Positions 36,758-48,152 of a DNA stretch of 63,377 nucleotides are shown piece by piece (positions within the stretch are counted from its first letter, which is position 1; each line of letters begins with the position of its first letter). The DNA comes from an uncultured Pseudomonadota bacterium (GTDB lineage: Bacteria; Pseudomonadota; Gammaproteobacteria; Steroidobacterales; Steroidobacteraceae), in assembly GCA_903879335.1 (NCBI GenBank), contig CAIRLC010000003.1:1-63377 (forward strand), written 5' to 3'. The notes beneath the pieces are model-generated. The model saw only the letters and a program-made list of their open reading frames with translations, was not told the DNA's origin and ran no database searches. A program made the translations under genes and the position numbers.

Positions 36758-37822
36758 ATGACCGCCCCTACGATCGTGGCCCTCTCTGGTGGGGTCGACT
36801 CTGCTGTTGCTGCTTGGTTGCTCGTTCGAGCCGGCCTTGAGGTCGAAGCCTTGCACATGACCAATTGGGACGAGGACGAGGACGGGTACTGCACGGCAGC
36901 CGATGACTGGCAGTCCGCACGTGCGGTGGCGGATGCGATCGGCATTCCCATCCATCGCGTGAGCTTTGCCGAGCAGTACCGCGAGCGTGTTTTTGCCGAC
37001 TTTCTCGCCGGATATGCCGCGGGCGTCACGCCTAACCCGGACATCCTGTGCAACCGTGAAGTGAAGTTTGGGGCGTGCCTCGACTACGTGGACCGTCTCG
37101 GTGGCGGCCACCTCGCGACCGGTCATTACGCGCGCATTGTCCATCACCCCAGCGGTCCGCGCTTGCAGCGAGCGGTGGATAAGAACAAAGATCAAAGTTA
37201 CTTCTTGCAGCAAATGCCGCGCAGCGCGCTCAACCGCGCCTTGTTTCCCTTGGGTGAACTACCCAAACCCGAAGTGCGCCGTTTGGCGCGCGAGGCCCGC
37301 TTACCCGTCGCAGAACGCCCAGACAGTACGGGCATCTGCTTTATCGGCGAGCGACCGTTCAAGGAGTTTTTAAGCCGCTACCTGCCGCCGAATCCAGGCC
37401 CGATCCTCACGCCAGACGGGGAAGAGATCGGCCGTCATGATGGCCTGATGTTCCACACCGTCGGCCAGCGCGGTGGTCTAAGGGTCGGCGGACTTAAAAA
37501 CCACTCCGATCTGCCCTGGTATGTGGCGGCCAAGGATGCAGAGCGCAACGCCCTGATTGTCGTGCAAGGCAAAGACCATCCTTTATTGCACACGCGCGAG
37601 TTCAGCACCGAACCGATGATTTGGATGATCGATCCCCCCGACCACTCCTTCTTGGCCGAGGTTCAAATCCGGCATCGCCAGACCGCAGTCGCGGCACAGA
37701 TCGATTGGAGCGCCGAGGGTGCGCGTATTACGCTGCGGGAGCCGCTGCGCGCCGTCGCCCGCGGCCAGTACGCCGCCGTCTATCGCGGCGATGAATGCCT
37801 AGGCGGCGCCGTCATCCGTTAG
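36758..37822 (+). CDS. mnmA: tRNA-specific 2-thiouridylase MnmA
   Basis: This 354-residue enzyme adds sulfur to U34 of tRNA-Lys, -Glu and -Gln using sulfur relayed from TusE/IscS. The P-loop SGGVDSAVAA (about residues 7-16) adenylates the uridine; the two catalytic cysteines are in NPDILCNREVKFG (about residue 98) and DSTGICFIGER (about 195). Length is normal. The ATG directly follows a consensus -10. It may also be reached by read-through from purB and the small upstream gene. Confidence 0.96.
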   Translation: MTAPTIVALSGGVDSAVAAWLLVRAGLEVEALHMTNWDEDEDGYCTAADDWQSARAVADAIGIPIHRVSFAEQYRERVFADFLAGYAAGVTPNPDILCNREVKFGACLDYVDRLGGGHLATGHYARIVHHPSGPRLQRAVDKNKDQSYFLQQMPRSALNRALFPLGELPKPEVRRLAREARLPVAERPDSTGICFIGERPFKEFLSRYLPPNPGPILTPDGEEIGRHDGLMFHTVGQRGGLRVGGLKNHSDLPWYVAAKDAERNALIVVQGKDHPLLHTREFSTEPMIWMIDPPDHSFLAEVQIRHRQTAVAAQIDWSAEGARITLREPLRAVARGQYAAVYRGDECLGGAVIR

Positions 37823-37842
37823 TTTTTGTTGCAGCGCAACGT

Positions 37843-37848
37843 TATAAT
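37843..37848 (+). promoter_or_regulatory. Consensus -10 element of acnA
   Basis: TATAAT lies 23 bases before the acnA ATG, leaving a short leader that includes the strong ribosome site GGGAGG. Just upstream a GTTGC-AGC-GCAAC inverted repeat (37828-37840) overlaps the spacer and could be an operator or part of the mnmA transcript end. Confidence 0.5.
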
Positions 37849-37871
37849 TGACCGGTTACCCGGGAGGTTCC

Positions 37872-40559
37872 ATGACCGACAGCTTCAAGACTCGCGCGAC
37901 GCTCAGCGTTGGCGACCGCCAGTACGCCTATCACCGATTGCCCGCCATCGCAGGTCACGACCTTGCGCGGCTGCCGTACTCGCTGAAGATTTTGCTCGAG
38001 AATCTGCTGCGCTTTGAGGATGGCGTCAACGTCACGCGCGCGGACATCGAAGCGGTATTGGCTTGGGACCCGAAGGCAACCCCGTCGTACGAGATCGCCT
38101 TCACGCCCGCGCGAGTGATCATGCAGGACTTCACCGGTGTGCCGTGCATCGTTGACCTCGCTGCGATGCGCGAGGCCATTGCGCGCCTGGGTGGTAATGC
38201 GAAGCTGGTCAACCCATTGGCGCCGGCGGAACTCGTGATCGACCACTCGGTGCAGGTCGACGAATACGGCGCCGCGGATTCGCTCAGCCACAACAACGCC
38301 ATCGAATTTGGCCGCAATGGCGAACGCTATGCGTTCTTGCGCTGGGGCCAAACGGCTTTCAACAATTTCAAAGTCGTCCCCCCGAACACCGGCATCGTGC
38401 ACCAGGTGAACGTCGAGCACTTGGGGCGCGTGGTGTTCAGCCAGGATGGCGCCGAGGGCGCGTGGGCGTATCCCGATACCTTGGTCGGCACGGACTCGCA
38501 CACGACCATGATCAACGGCCTCGGTGTGGTCGGCTGGGGCGTCGGCGGTATCGAAGCCGAGGCGGCCATGCTTGGCCAGCCGGTCACGATGCTGATCCCG
38601 CAGGTCATCGGTTTCCGCCTCAAGGGCGAATTAACGCCGGGCACAACGGCCACCGACCTCGTCCTCACCATCACCGAAATGCTGCGCAAGAAGGGCGTGG
38701 TTGACAAGTTCGTGGAGTTCTTCGGCGACGGCCTCGCCTCCCTGGCGCTGTCCGACCGCGCGACCATCAGCAACATGTCACCCGAGTTCGGCAGCACGAT
38801 CGCAGTGTTCCCGATCGACGACGAGACCATTCGCTACCTAGAACTGACGGCGCGTCCGGCAGAACAAGTGGCCTTGGTGGAAGCCTACGCGCGGGCCAAC
38901 GGCCTCTGGCGCGAGAATGGCGCACCGGATGCCCAGTACACAGACGTCCTTGAGCTTGATCTGGCGACGGTCGTGCCGTCCATTGCGGGACCGAAGCGTC
39001 CACAAGATCGTGTCCTGTTGTCGAACGCGAAAAGTGTCTCGCAAGCCGCGGTGAAAAAGGTCGCCGAGGAACGCGCGGCGAAGAACCCCGCAGCGTTGGG
39101 CCACGCCGAGGTCGCCGAAGGCGGCTACGACATCCGCGACAACCACGTCGTGATCGCGGCCATCACCAGCTGCACCAACACCTCGAACCCCAACGTTCTG
39201 GTCGCAGCCGGTCTCGTCGCACGCAAGGCCCGGGCCCGTGGTATCACGGCCAAGCCCTGGGTGAAGACCTCACTGGCGCCGGGCTCACGCGTGGTCACCG
39301 ACTACTTGACGAAGGCGGGCCTGCTCGCTGACCTCGAGTCGATCGGCTTCTACACGGTGGGCTATGGCTGCACCACCTGCATCGGCAATTCAGGTCCCTT
39401 GAAGCCGGAAATTTCCGACGCCATCCGTGCCGCAGATGCGACCACCGCCTCGGTGCTGTCGGGCAATCGCAACTTTGAAGGCCGCGTGCACCCGGAAGTG
39501 AAGATGAACTTCCTCGCCTCCCCACCGCTGGTCGTGGCGTATGCCTTGGCCGGCTCGATGGATATCGATCTGACGACCGAAGCGCTCGCGACGGCGGCAG
39601 ACGGCTCGCCCGTGTATCTGGCCGACATCTGGCCGACACCGGCGGAAGTTCAGGCAGCGGTGGCCGCCTGCGTGGACTCGGCAATGTTCGCCAAGAGCTA
39701 CGAGAGCGTGTTCAAGGGCGACGCGCTGTGGAACGCCATTGAAGTGCCGGCAGGCACGGCCTACGCGTGGGATGAGCAGTCGACCTACGTGCGCAATCCG
39801 CCGTACTTCGATGGCATGACGATGACGCCGGCACCGGTCGGCGCCATCGAGGGGGCCCGCGCGTTGGCGGTGCTCGGTGATTCGGTCACGACCGACCACA
39901 TCTCGCCGGCCGGCAACATCTCCAAGTCTAGCCCTGCCGCTCGCTACCTGATGGAGCATGGCGTCGCCCCTGCGGACTTCAACTCCTATGGCGCGCGCCG
40001 TGGCAACCATGAAGTCATGATGCGTGGCACCTTCGCCAACATTCGTCTCAAGAACCTCCTGGTGCCGGGCACCGAGGGTGGCGTGTCGGTGCACCTGCCC
40101 TCGGGCACGTCCGGCTCCATTTATGACGTGGCGATGCAGTACAAGGCCGATCACACCCCGCTGGTGGTCCTCGCCGGTAAGGAATACGGCACCGGCTCAT
40201 CGCGCGACTGGGCGGCGAAGGGCACGATGTTGCTCGGTGTCCGCGCCGTGATCGCCGAAAGCTTCGAGCGGATCCATCGCTCGAATCTGATCGGCATGGG
40301 CGTGTTGCCGCTGCAGTTCACGGATGCGGAGAGCGTGGCGTCGCTCGGACTCACCGGCCGCGAGACCTTCGATTTCGTCGGTCTCGATGGCGGTGGTGCG
40401 AAGACCGTGCAGGTGGTGGCGACGGCCGAGGATGGCAAGGTCACGACCTTCACGGCGCGCGTGCGCATCGATACGCCGAAGGAACTGGAGTACTACCGCC
40501 ACGGCGGCATCCTGCAGTACGTCCTGCGTAATCTGGCAGCGCGTGGGGACGCGGCCTGA
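37872..40559 (+). CDS. acnA: Aconitate hydratase A
   Basis: This 895-residue TCA-cycle enzyme isomerises citrate to isocitrate through aconitate. Iron-sulfur ligands are in SCTNTSNP (about residue 435) and CTTCIGNSG (about 501-504). [21 protein letters not shown] and [15 protein letters not shown] (swivel domain) are signature segments. The size and [10 protein letters not shown]-type N-terminus mark the AcnA/IRP1-like form, not AcnB. The chosen ATG follows GGGAGG; the frame opens 24 bases earlier without a ribosome site. A HAD-family gene follows closely. Confidence 0.97.
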   Translation: MTDSFKTRATLSVGDRQYAYHRLPAIAGHDLARLPYSLKILLENLLRFEDGVNVTRADIEAVLAWDPKATPSYEIAFTPARVIMQDFTGVPCIVDLAAMREAIARLGGNAKLVNPLAPAELVIDHSVQVDEYGAADSLSHNNAIEFGRNGERYAFLRWGQTAFNNFKVVPPNTGIVHQVNVEHLGRVVFSQDGAEGAWAYPDTLVGTDSHTTMINGLGVVGWGVGGIEAEAAMLGQPVTMLIPQVIGFRLKGELTPGTTATDLVLTITEMLRKKGVVDKFVEFFGDGLASLALSDRATISNMSPEFGSTIAVFPIDDETIRYLELTARPAEQVALVEAYARANGLWRENGAPDAQYTDVLELDLATVVPSIAGPKRPQDRVLLSNAKSVSQAAVKKVAEERAAKNPAALGHAEVAEGGYDIRDNHVVIAAITSCTNTSNPNVLVAAGLVARKARARGITAKPWVKTSLAPGSRVVTDYLTKAGLLADLESIGFYTVGYGCTTCIGNSGPLKPEISDAIRAADATTASVLSGNRNFEGRVHPEVKMNFLASPPLVVAYALAGSMDIDLTTEALATAADGSPVYLADIWPTPAEVQAAVAACVDSAMFAKSYESVFKGDALWNAIEVPAGTAYAWDEQSTYVRNPPYFDGMTMTPAPVGAIEGARALAVLGDSVTTDHISPAGNISKSSPAARYLMEHGVAPADFNSYGARRGNHEVMMRGTFANIRLKNLLVPGTEGGVSVHLPSGTSGSIYDVAMQYKADHTPLVVLAGKEYGTGSSRDWAAKGTMLLGVRAVIAESFERIHRSNLIGMGVLPLQFTDAESVASLGLTGRETFDFVGLDGGGAKTVQVVATAEDGKVTTFTARVRIDTPKELEYYRHGGILQYVLRNLAARGDAA

Positions 40560-40579
40560 ACGCGAAGCCGCACGGCACT

Positions 40580-41245
40580 GTGGCGACACCGCGCACGGGC
40601 GTTGGTGTCGCCATTTTCGATCTCGACGGCACGATCACCTTTCACGACACGCTCGTGCCGTATTTGTTTCATGTTCTGCGCCACCACCCCGCCCGGGCCT
40701 TAGGCCTCTGGCGTGTGCCCGTCGCGCTCGCCCGCTTTGCCCTGGATCGAGACCGTGGGCACTTGAAGGCGTCGCTGATCCGGGGCCTGATGGGGGGCCT
40801 GAGTCGCGCGGCGGTTCACGCGCTGACGCGATCATTTTTAGACGAGCGACTCAGCGCGCTGTGCCGACGCACCGCACTCGCGGCCATCGAGGCCCACCGT
40901 GCAGCCGGCGACCACTTGGTTCTGCTCTCGGCCAGCACCGACTTCTATGTGCCCGACATTGGCCGACGCCTGGGCTTCGATGAGGTCTACTGCACCGAAG
41001 TGCGCTGGAACGGCGATCGACTGGACGGACGCCTGGCCTCGGAGAACCGCCGCGGCGCCGAGAAAGCCCGTGTGGTTGAGACGGTCCGTGCGGGCCACCC
41101 GGGTCATTCGATCGCGGCCTATGGGAATTCAAGCTCGGACTTCGACCATCTGCTCGTCGTTGAGGCGCCCTTGGTGGTCAATGCATCGGCCGCGACGCGC
41201 CGCCGCGCACAACAACTCGGATTGCCGGTCGCCGATTGGAGCTGA
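40580..41245 (+). CDS. HAD-IB family hydrolase
   Basis: This 221-residue phosphatase-like protein has the nucleophile motif IFDLDGT (Asp at about residue 14), motif II in VLLSAS, and motif IV in YGNSSSDFDHL. An all-alpha cap between motifs I and II (about residues 25-95) places it in subfamily IB with phosphoserine phosphatase and phosphatidylglycerophosphatase-like enzymes. The GTG start is 20 bases after acnA with no clear ribosome site, suggesting coupling to acnA translation or a slightly different start. The substrate is not identifiable. Confidence 0.88.
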   Translation: MATPRTGVGVAIFDLDGTITFHDTLVPYLFHVLRHHPARALGLWRVPVALARFALDRDRGHLKASLIRGLMGGLSRAAVHALTRSFLDERLSALCRRTALAAIEAHRAAGDHLVLLSASTDFYVPDIGRRLGFDEVYCTEVRWNGDRLDGRLASENRRGAEKARVVETVRAGHPGHSIAAYGNSSSDFDHLLVVEAPLVVNASAATRRRAQQLGLPVADWS

Positions 41246-41282
41246 TGCACCCGTCAGCTCCCCACCCATTGCGCTTCGTAAA

Positions 41283-41303
41283 TGCGAACGATTATCATTC
41301 GCA
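41283..41303. promoter_or_regulatory. Fur-box-like palindrome
   Basis: TGCGAACGAT-T-ATCATTCGCA is a 21-base inverted repeat with one mismatch in ten base pairs. It contains the GATTATCATTC core characteristic of Fur boxes and lies 22 bases before the cupredoxin start codon, where it would cover a promoter. Iron-replete Fur would repress the downstream genes. Confidence 0.75.
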
Positions 41304-41325
41304 TAAATGATCCCTGGGAGCACCG

Positions 41326-41637
41326 ATGTCGACCGCCCTCGCCGTCACCGTTCTAAGTCTGATCGCCGCGCCACCCCTCTCGGTGGAGTTGCTGCTGCAG
41401 AACCATCAGTTTCACCCTGACCGCCTCGTGGTCCCGGCCGGAACCAAATTCGTGTTGCAGATCCGAAATGCCGACGATGCGGCTGAAGAGATCGAGAGCT
41501 ATGCCCTCAATCGCGAGCAAAAAGTCGGCTCAGCACGCACGCTCACGCTCTATTTAGGGCCACTCACAACCGGTCTATATGATCTCTACGGCGAAGATCA
41601 TCCGGACATCGCCCAGGCGACGATCGAGGTCCGCTGA
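41326..41637 (+). CDS. Iron-transport-type cupredoxin-domain protein
   Basis: This 103-residue exported protein has a short N-terminal hydrophobic signal (about residues 1-20) and one cupredoxin-like domain. NHQFHPDRLVVPAGTKF, then AAEEIESYALNREQ and LYGEDHPDIAQATIEV, match the small cupredoxins that accompany FTR1-type ferrous iron permeases (EEFES and GEFHP in that family). The classic blue-copper Cys is absent, so any metal site would use His, Glu and Asp. GGGAG precedes the ATG. It is the first gene after a Fur-box-like palindrome, but no permease gene follows. Confidence 0.8.
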   Translation: MSTALAVTVLSLIAAPPLSVELLLQNHQFHPDRLVVPAGTKFVLQIRNADDAAEEIESYALNREQKVGSARTLTLYLGPLTTGLYDLYGEDHPDIAQATIEVR

Positions 41638-41638
41638 G

Positions 41639-42358
41639 GTGCGGACACGGTGCATACCGCATGCATGGCCGGCCATGGTCCTGTCCCTGGGCTTCGCCGC
41701 TCACGCCGCGGCGGACGTCATCTACAGCCCGGCGGTGGAGCAAGGCGAGACCGCGATCGAGTGGCGCTCAACCCTCAACGCGGGCGGCACGAGTGAGCAC
41801 AAGCTTGAATGGGAAACCTCGCCCACCGCCTGGTGGCGCACCGAACTGCTCGCCACCGCCACACTCGCACCCGAGACCCCACGCCGCTGGGACGAAATTG
41901 CCTTTGAGAATGTCGTCAGCCTTAACCCGCAAGGCCGGGACGCCATCGACTTTGGCGTTCTGACCGAGATTTCGCGCAGCCTGCACGGCGATGCGGCCTG
42001 GGCGGCTGAACTCGGGGTATTGGCGGAGGTCGCGACGCCGCACACCGTGACGACACTGAATGTCTCCAGTGAGCGCGCATTGACCGCCGGGGCGCCTGTC
42101 GCTGGCGCCTTTGCCGCCCGCTGGCGGTGGCGACGGGGCGCCCGATTCGAGCCCGGAGTCGAGTACCATGCGAACGTTGAGTCGGTGGAGCACATGGGCT
42201 CCGTGCGCTCTCAGCGCCACTCATTCGGTCCAAGCGTGCTGGGTCGGATCCGTCTGGGGCGCGAGGTGCTGCGCTATGAAGCGGCTTGGCTGGTGGGTCT
42301 CACGCAAGGCTCGCCGGCCAGTACCGCACGGCTGCAACTGGAATGGGAATTTCGATAA
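41639..42358 (+). CDS. Exported protein of unknown function
   Basis: I do not recognise this 239-residue protein. A GTG start just after the cupredoxin stop codon gives a signal peptide MRTRCIPHAWPAMVLSLGF followed by AAHAAADV; an ATG 36 bases later would also keep a short one. The mature part alternates short hydrophobic strands and charged turns (TAIEWRSTLNA, HKLEWETSPTAWWRTELL, RWRWRRGARFEPGVEY) and ends RLQLEWEFR, an outer-membrane-beta-barrel-like pattern with a terminal aromatic residue. Start spacing shows it is coupled to the cupredoxin gene, so an iron-related outer-membrane role is inferred. Confidence 0.8.
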   Translation: MRTRCIPHAWPAMVLSLGFAAHAAADVIYSPAVEQGETAIEWRSTLNAGGTSEHKLEWETSPTAWWRTELLATATLAPETPRRWDEIAFENVVSLNPQGRDAIDFGVLTEISRSLHGDAAWAAELGVLAEVATPHTVTTLNVSSERALTAGAPVAGAFAARWRWRRGARFEPGVEYHANVESVEHMGSVRSQRHSFGPSVLGRIRLGREVLRYEAAWLVGLTQGSPASTARLQLEWEFR

Positions 42359-42387
42359 GCGCCTGACTAGGCCGTTGGAGACTGCGA

Positions 42388-43338
42388 ATGACCTATCGAC
42401 GTAGCGATGAACCGAAGGGCAGCGAAATTACGCCCGAGTCGATCTGGACGGATCGGCGCCAAGTCGTCAGGACCTTGCTGGCCGCAAGCACGGTCAGTCT
42501 CGCCGCGCCAAGCGTTGCGGCCGGCAGCCCCACGGGCCGTATTTTAGAGGCCAAACGCAATCCCGCCTATGTCGCCGATGAACCGCTCAATAGCTGGGAC
42601 GACATCACGACGTACAACAATTTTTATGAGTTCGGTACCGACAAATCGGACCCTGCGCGCAGCGCCGGAACCCTGCGCCCGTCGCCATGGTCCGTCACCG
42701 TGGGCGGTGAGGCTGAGGTGCGGGGCACCTTCAGCCTGGAAGATCTGTTGAAGCCGCATGCCTTGGAAGAACGGGTCTATCGCTTCCGCTGCGTAGAAGC
42801 CTGGTCGATGGTGATCCCATGGGTCGGGTTTCCGCTGGCGGAGCTGATCAAGCGTTTCAAGCCCACCTCGAAGGCCAAGTTCGTGGCGTTCACGACCTTA
42901 CGGGACCCCGTGCAGATGCCCGGCCAGCGCAGTGCCGTGCTGGATTGGCCTTACGTCGAGGGCTTGCGCATGGATGAAGCGGTCCATCCGCTCGCCTTCC
43001 TGGCCGTCGGCGTCTATGGCCGCGCCTTGCCCAACCAAAATGGCGCACCTTTGCGCCTTGTGGTGCCCTGGAAGTACGGCTTCAAGAATGTAAAGTCGAT
43101 CGTCCGCATTGATTTCGTGGAGCACGCACCGACGACCACGTGGGCCGCGGCGAACCCGCGTGAATACGGCTTCTTTGCCAACGTCAATCCAGCGGTCGAC
43201 CACCCGCGCTGGAGTCAAAAGACGGAACGGCGCATCGGCAGCGGCGTCTTCGCGCCGCGCATCGCCACACGCCCTTTCAACGGCTATACCGAAGTCGCCT
43301 CACTGTACTCGGGGCTCGACCTGAGCAAGTGGATCTGA
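42388..43338 (+). CDS. msrP: Protein-methionine-sulfoxide reductase catalytic subunit MsrP
   Basis: This 316-residue molybdoenzyme repairs oxidised methionines in periplasmic proteins. A twin-arginine signal is visible ([13 protein letters not shown] at about residues 23-35). The molybdopterin-ligating Cys is in [20 protein letters not shown] (about residue 133). [21 protein letters not shown] is another family block. GGAG precedes the ATG. It is followed after four bases by msrQ, the heme partner. The genes upstream may belong to the same Fur-controlled transcript. Confidence 0.95.
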   Translation: MTYRRSDEPKGSEITPESIWTDRRQVVRTLLAASTVSLAAPSVAAGSPTGRILEAKRNPAYVADEPLNSWDDITTYNNFYEFGTDKSDPARSAGTLRPSPWSVTVGGEAEVRGTFSLEDLLKPHALEERVYRFRCVEAWSMVIPWVGFPLAELIKRFKPTSKAKFVAFTTLRDPVQMPGQRSAVLDWPYVEGLRMDEAVHPLAFLAVGVYGRALPNQNGAPLRLVVPWKYGFKNVKSIVRIDFVEHAPTTTWAAANPREYGFFANVNPAVDHPRWSQKTERRIGSGVFAPRIATRPFNGYTEVASLYSGLDLSKWI

Positions 43339-43342
43339 GCGC

Positions 43343-43999
43343 GTGACCTTGAGTAAGTCGTTCTGGCAGCGTTGGGTCGCAAAAACGCTGCTGCACCTCG
43401 CCGCCGCGATGCCGCTCGCGCTGCTCGGATTTCGGGTCGTCCTGCACCCGGAGTCCTTGGGCGCCAATCCAGTCGCAACCCTGATCCATGAGCTGGGACT
43501 CTGGGCCTTGCGTTTATTGCTCCTCACACTGGCGCTCACGCCCCTGCGTCACCTGACGCACTCAGCCGTGTGGTTGTTGTACCGGCGCATGCTGGGGCTG
43601 TGGGCGGCCGCCTACACCCTGCTCCATCTGCTCGCCTATGTCGGTATCGATCAGCGCTTTGATCTGCCGGTATTGATCGAGGACGTGCTCAAGCGGCCGT
43701 GGATCACGATCGGCTTTGCTGCGTCGCTGATTTTGCTGGTGCTGAGCATCACGTCGACCCACGCCATGATGCGTCGGCTTGGCCGCCGCTGGCAGACGCT
43801 GCACAGCAGCGTCTATGCTGCAGCGCTCTTGGGGCTCTGGCATTTCTATTGGCAGGTGAAGAAAGACATCCGCGCGCCGCTGGCCTACGCGATCGTGTTC
43901 GCCGTCCTGATGCTGATCCGCGTCGTCCGTAGCCGCCGGTTTAAAGCGAAGTTCGCACCTGCCACAGTTCCGGGAAAAACCTCAGCTCGAGTGCTTTAG
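43343..43999 (+). CDS. msrQ: Heme-binding membrane subunit MsrQ
   Basis: This 218-residue inner-membrane protein passes electrons from the quinone pool or a flavin reductase to MsrP. It has about six hydrophobic helices and conserved histidines in AYTLLHLLAYVG and TLHSSVYAAALLGLWHFYWQVKKD, heme ligands in the family. The start is GTG. Its last 19 codons are antiparallel to the end of the tryptophan dioxygenase gene (59-base convergent overlap). Confidence 0.94.
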   Translation: MTLSKSFWQRWVAKTLLHLAAAMPLALLGFRVVLHPESLGANPVATLIHELGLWALRLLLLTLALTPLRHLTHSAVWLLYRRMLGLWAAAYTLLHLLAYVGIDQRFDLPVLIEDVLKRPWITIGFAASLILLVLSITSTHAMMRRLGRRWQTLHSSVYAAALLGLWHFYWQVKKDIRAPLAYAIVFAVLMLIRVVRSRRFKAKFAPATVPGKTSARVL

Positions 44000-44804
44000 C
44001 TAAATAGTTGACGCCACTGGTGCCACCCGTGCCGGGCTTGTTGCCGATGATGCGCTCGACCGTTTTCATGTGGGAAAAACGCCAGTCCTGGAATCGATGA
44101 TCGAGTTCCATCAAGCGCTCGGCCAATTCGTACAGGTCCCAATGCGCCTTTGTGCTGTGATACACCGCAAGCCAGGCTGCGGCCACGGACTTATGCGGCG
44201 CGTAGGGCTCAGCGTAGTCCCGCACCAAGACCTCATCCGCAATGCCAAAGCCCCGCCGTGACAGCAGCTGCAAGCATTCATCGTAGAGACTCGGCGCCTC
44301 AAGCGCTTCAGCCAGTTGCTCGTACACCTCGGGATGACCTCGATGCACAGCAATCATCGCGCGGTTCTTATTGCCAATCGTGAATTCGAGCAGACGGTAC
44401 TGCCACGATTGAAAACCGGATGAGCGGCCGAGCGTATTGCGAAAGCGCGAGTAGTCGAACGGCGTGAGTGTGGCGAGCACATCCCACACCTGGGTCAATT
44501 GCGCCTGGATATGCCCAATGCGGGTCAGGGTGGTGAAGGCGCGCAATAACTCATCGCGACGCAGCGCGTCGATGGTCACCTGCAACTCGTGCAGGGCCAA
44601 CTTCATCCACAGCTCACTCGTCTGATGCACAATGATGAACAGCATCTCATCGTGCTCGGCGGAGCGCGGATGCTGCGCATTCAGGATGCGATTGAGATCC
44701 AGGTAGTCGCCGTAAGACTGCGCCTTCGGCAGATCCCAATGGATCGGCTCATTGGATAGATCCACTTGCCGCTGCGCAGGATTGGATTCTGGATGGTCAC
44801 TCAT
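43941..44804 (-). CDS. kynA: Tryptophan 2,3-dioxygenase
   Basis: This 287-residue heme enzyme opens the indole ring of tryptophan to give N-formylkynurenine, the first step of the kynurenine route. FIIVHQTSELWMKLALHEL (about residues 51-69) is the substrate-binding block, and RFSHMKTVERIIGNKPGTGG contains the heme-ligand histidine and the GTGGTSG loop. No kynureninase or formamidase is nearby. Its ATG overlaps the stop of the zinc-peptidase gene upstream, so it is the last gene of a three-gene operon. Confidence 0.95.
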   Translation of the reverse strand: MSDHPESNPAQRQVDLSNEPIHWDLPKAQSYGDYLDLNRILNAQHPRSAEHDEMLFIIVHQTSELWMKLALHELQVTIDALRRDELLRAFTTLTRIGHIQAQLTQVWDVLATLTPFDYSRFRNTLGRSSGFQSWQYRLLEFTIGNKNRAMIAVHRGHPEVYEQLAEALEAPSLYDECLQLLSRRGFGIADEVLVRDYAEPYAPHKSVAAAWLAVYHSTKAHWDLYELAERLMELDHRFQDWRFSHMKTVERIIGNKPGTGGTSGVNYLAKALELRFFPELWQVRTSL

Positions 44805-45532
44805 GGCGATGGCCTCGCGGTGAGCCAGGACGGTACCAAGCGCCAGCCCTCCGTCAGTTGTCGGTCCAAGCTTCGATAGTCGGGCTCATGGGACTCCACC
44901 AACTTCCAGAAACTCGCCGAATGATTCATATGCCGCGTATGCGACAACTCATGCACGAACAGATAGCGCACCACCTCGGGCGGCTGAAAAAGCACCGCAA
45001 CATTGAGGCTCAGCGTGCCACTGCGCGAATAACTGCCCCAACGGGTCCGTTGCCGTCGCCAATGCACGTCGCGATACACAAGCCCGGTCTCCGCCGACAC
45101 GGCAGCAAGCCAGGGCTCCAGTGAGCGCCGCGCCTCGGCGATGGCCCAGGCCGCCAAGGCGCGATGGGCCATCTCGCGGTCCTCATCCGCATGACGTATT
45201 TCAAGGACCCGATCGGCCACCACGCGAAAGCCAGGGCGACCGCTGCGGTAATGCACAATCCAGGTGTCACCGGTCGAGGGCAATTCGATGGACGTCGGCA
45301 GTTCATAGTCTTCATCGAGCGAAAACTGCGCCACCTTGCGGGAGATCCAGTCCTGATGGCGCGTGACAAAACGCTGCACTTGCGCCGGTGAGGTACCCTT
45401 AGGCACGGTTACCGTCACCCGGCCACCGGGATAGACGCGCACCGTGAGGCGCCGCACCCTGGCGTGTTCACGAATCTCCACCGGCACGACCGCCGATTTG
45501 AAGAGCTCGCCTTGTGGCTCCGCCGCCATCAA
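44801..45532 (-). CDS. YgjP-like zinc metallopeptidase domain protein
   Basis: This 243-residue protein of the DUF45/M48-like group has the zinc motif HELSHTRHMNHSASFW (HExxH with a third His, about residues 190-205). WRRQRTRWGSYSRSGTLSLN just upstream is the conserved R-W-G-S block of the family. The N-terminal half has a KGTSPAQVQRFVTRHQDWI helix. Members are cytosolic and of unknown biological role. It overlaps the tryptophan dioxygenase start (four bases) and starts three bases after the reductase gene. Confidence 0.9.
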   Translation of the reverse strand: MMAAEPQGELFKSAVVPVEIREHARVRRLTVRVYPGGRVTVTVPKGTSPAQVQRFVTRHQDWISRKVAQFSLDEDYELPTSIELPSTGDTWIVHYRSGRPGFRVVADRVLEIRHADEDREMAHRALAAWAIAEARRSLEPWLAAVSAETGLVYRDVHWRRQRTRWGSYSRSGTLSLNVAVLFQPPEVVRYLFVHELSHTRHMNHSASFWKLVESHEPDYRSLDRQLTEGWRLVPSWLTARPSP

Positions 45533-45535
45533 CGC

Positions 45536-47728
<2,193 letters not shown>

Positions 47729-47762
47729 TCAGCCAACCCGCCGCCTAGGACCCGCGCGCGGG

Positions 47763-48152
47763 TCAATTGGACTGGGCCAACAGCTTTCGTGTCCGCGCGA
47801 GCGCCTCGGAGGCGACCGTCTCGACACAGGCCCGTTCGGCGGAACGACTCGGCTGGCCTCGCGCCTTTAACTCATCACACACCTCAACGGCCGCCGCATG
47901 CACCCGGGTCTCGAGGGTGAGCAAACCTTCGCGGGTATTGAGATCGAGGTCTCGCGACGTGACGCGACTGGTCACAATCACCTCGGGCACCCGCGCGCCT
48001 CCGGTATGGGGCTGGGTGACGTAAGCCGTCCTGATTTCGAGCTTTTTGGAGGACTCTGGATGGGGGCCCTGCGACTCCGCGAACGCGGTTGCGGCCCCCA
48101 ATAAAAAGGTTCCGGTATAGACGCCGGAACGCACGCTGAGTGAAACGTCCAT
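47763..48152 (-). CDS. UrcA family protein
   Basis: This is a 129-residue exported protein with a signal peptide (cleavage after TAFA, about residue 25). The mature part shows the UrcA pattern: VTSRDLDLNTREGLLTLETRVHAAAVEVC is spread over about residues 62-90, with the second conserved cysteine in AERACVETVASEALA. The family is common in Caulobacter, sphingomonads and Xanthomonadales-related bacteria and has no established function. The ATG follows GAGGA. It is monocistronic as far as can be seen. Confidence 0.85.
   Translation of the reverse strand: MDVSLSVRSGVYTGTFLLGAATAFAESQGPHPESSKKLEIRTAYVTQPHTGGARVPEVIVTSRVTSRDLDLNTREGLLTLETRVHAAAVEVCDELKARGQPSRSAERACVETVASEALARTRKLLAQSN

Noticed and set aside
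29398-37840. Shared GCGCTGCAACAAA near the promoters of DAHP synthase and acnA
   Set aside because: A 13-base match is expected many times by chance in a window of this size, and its position relative to the two -10 elements and its orientation differ.
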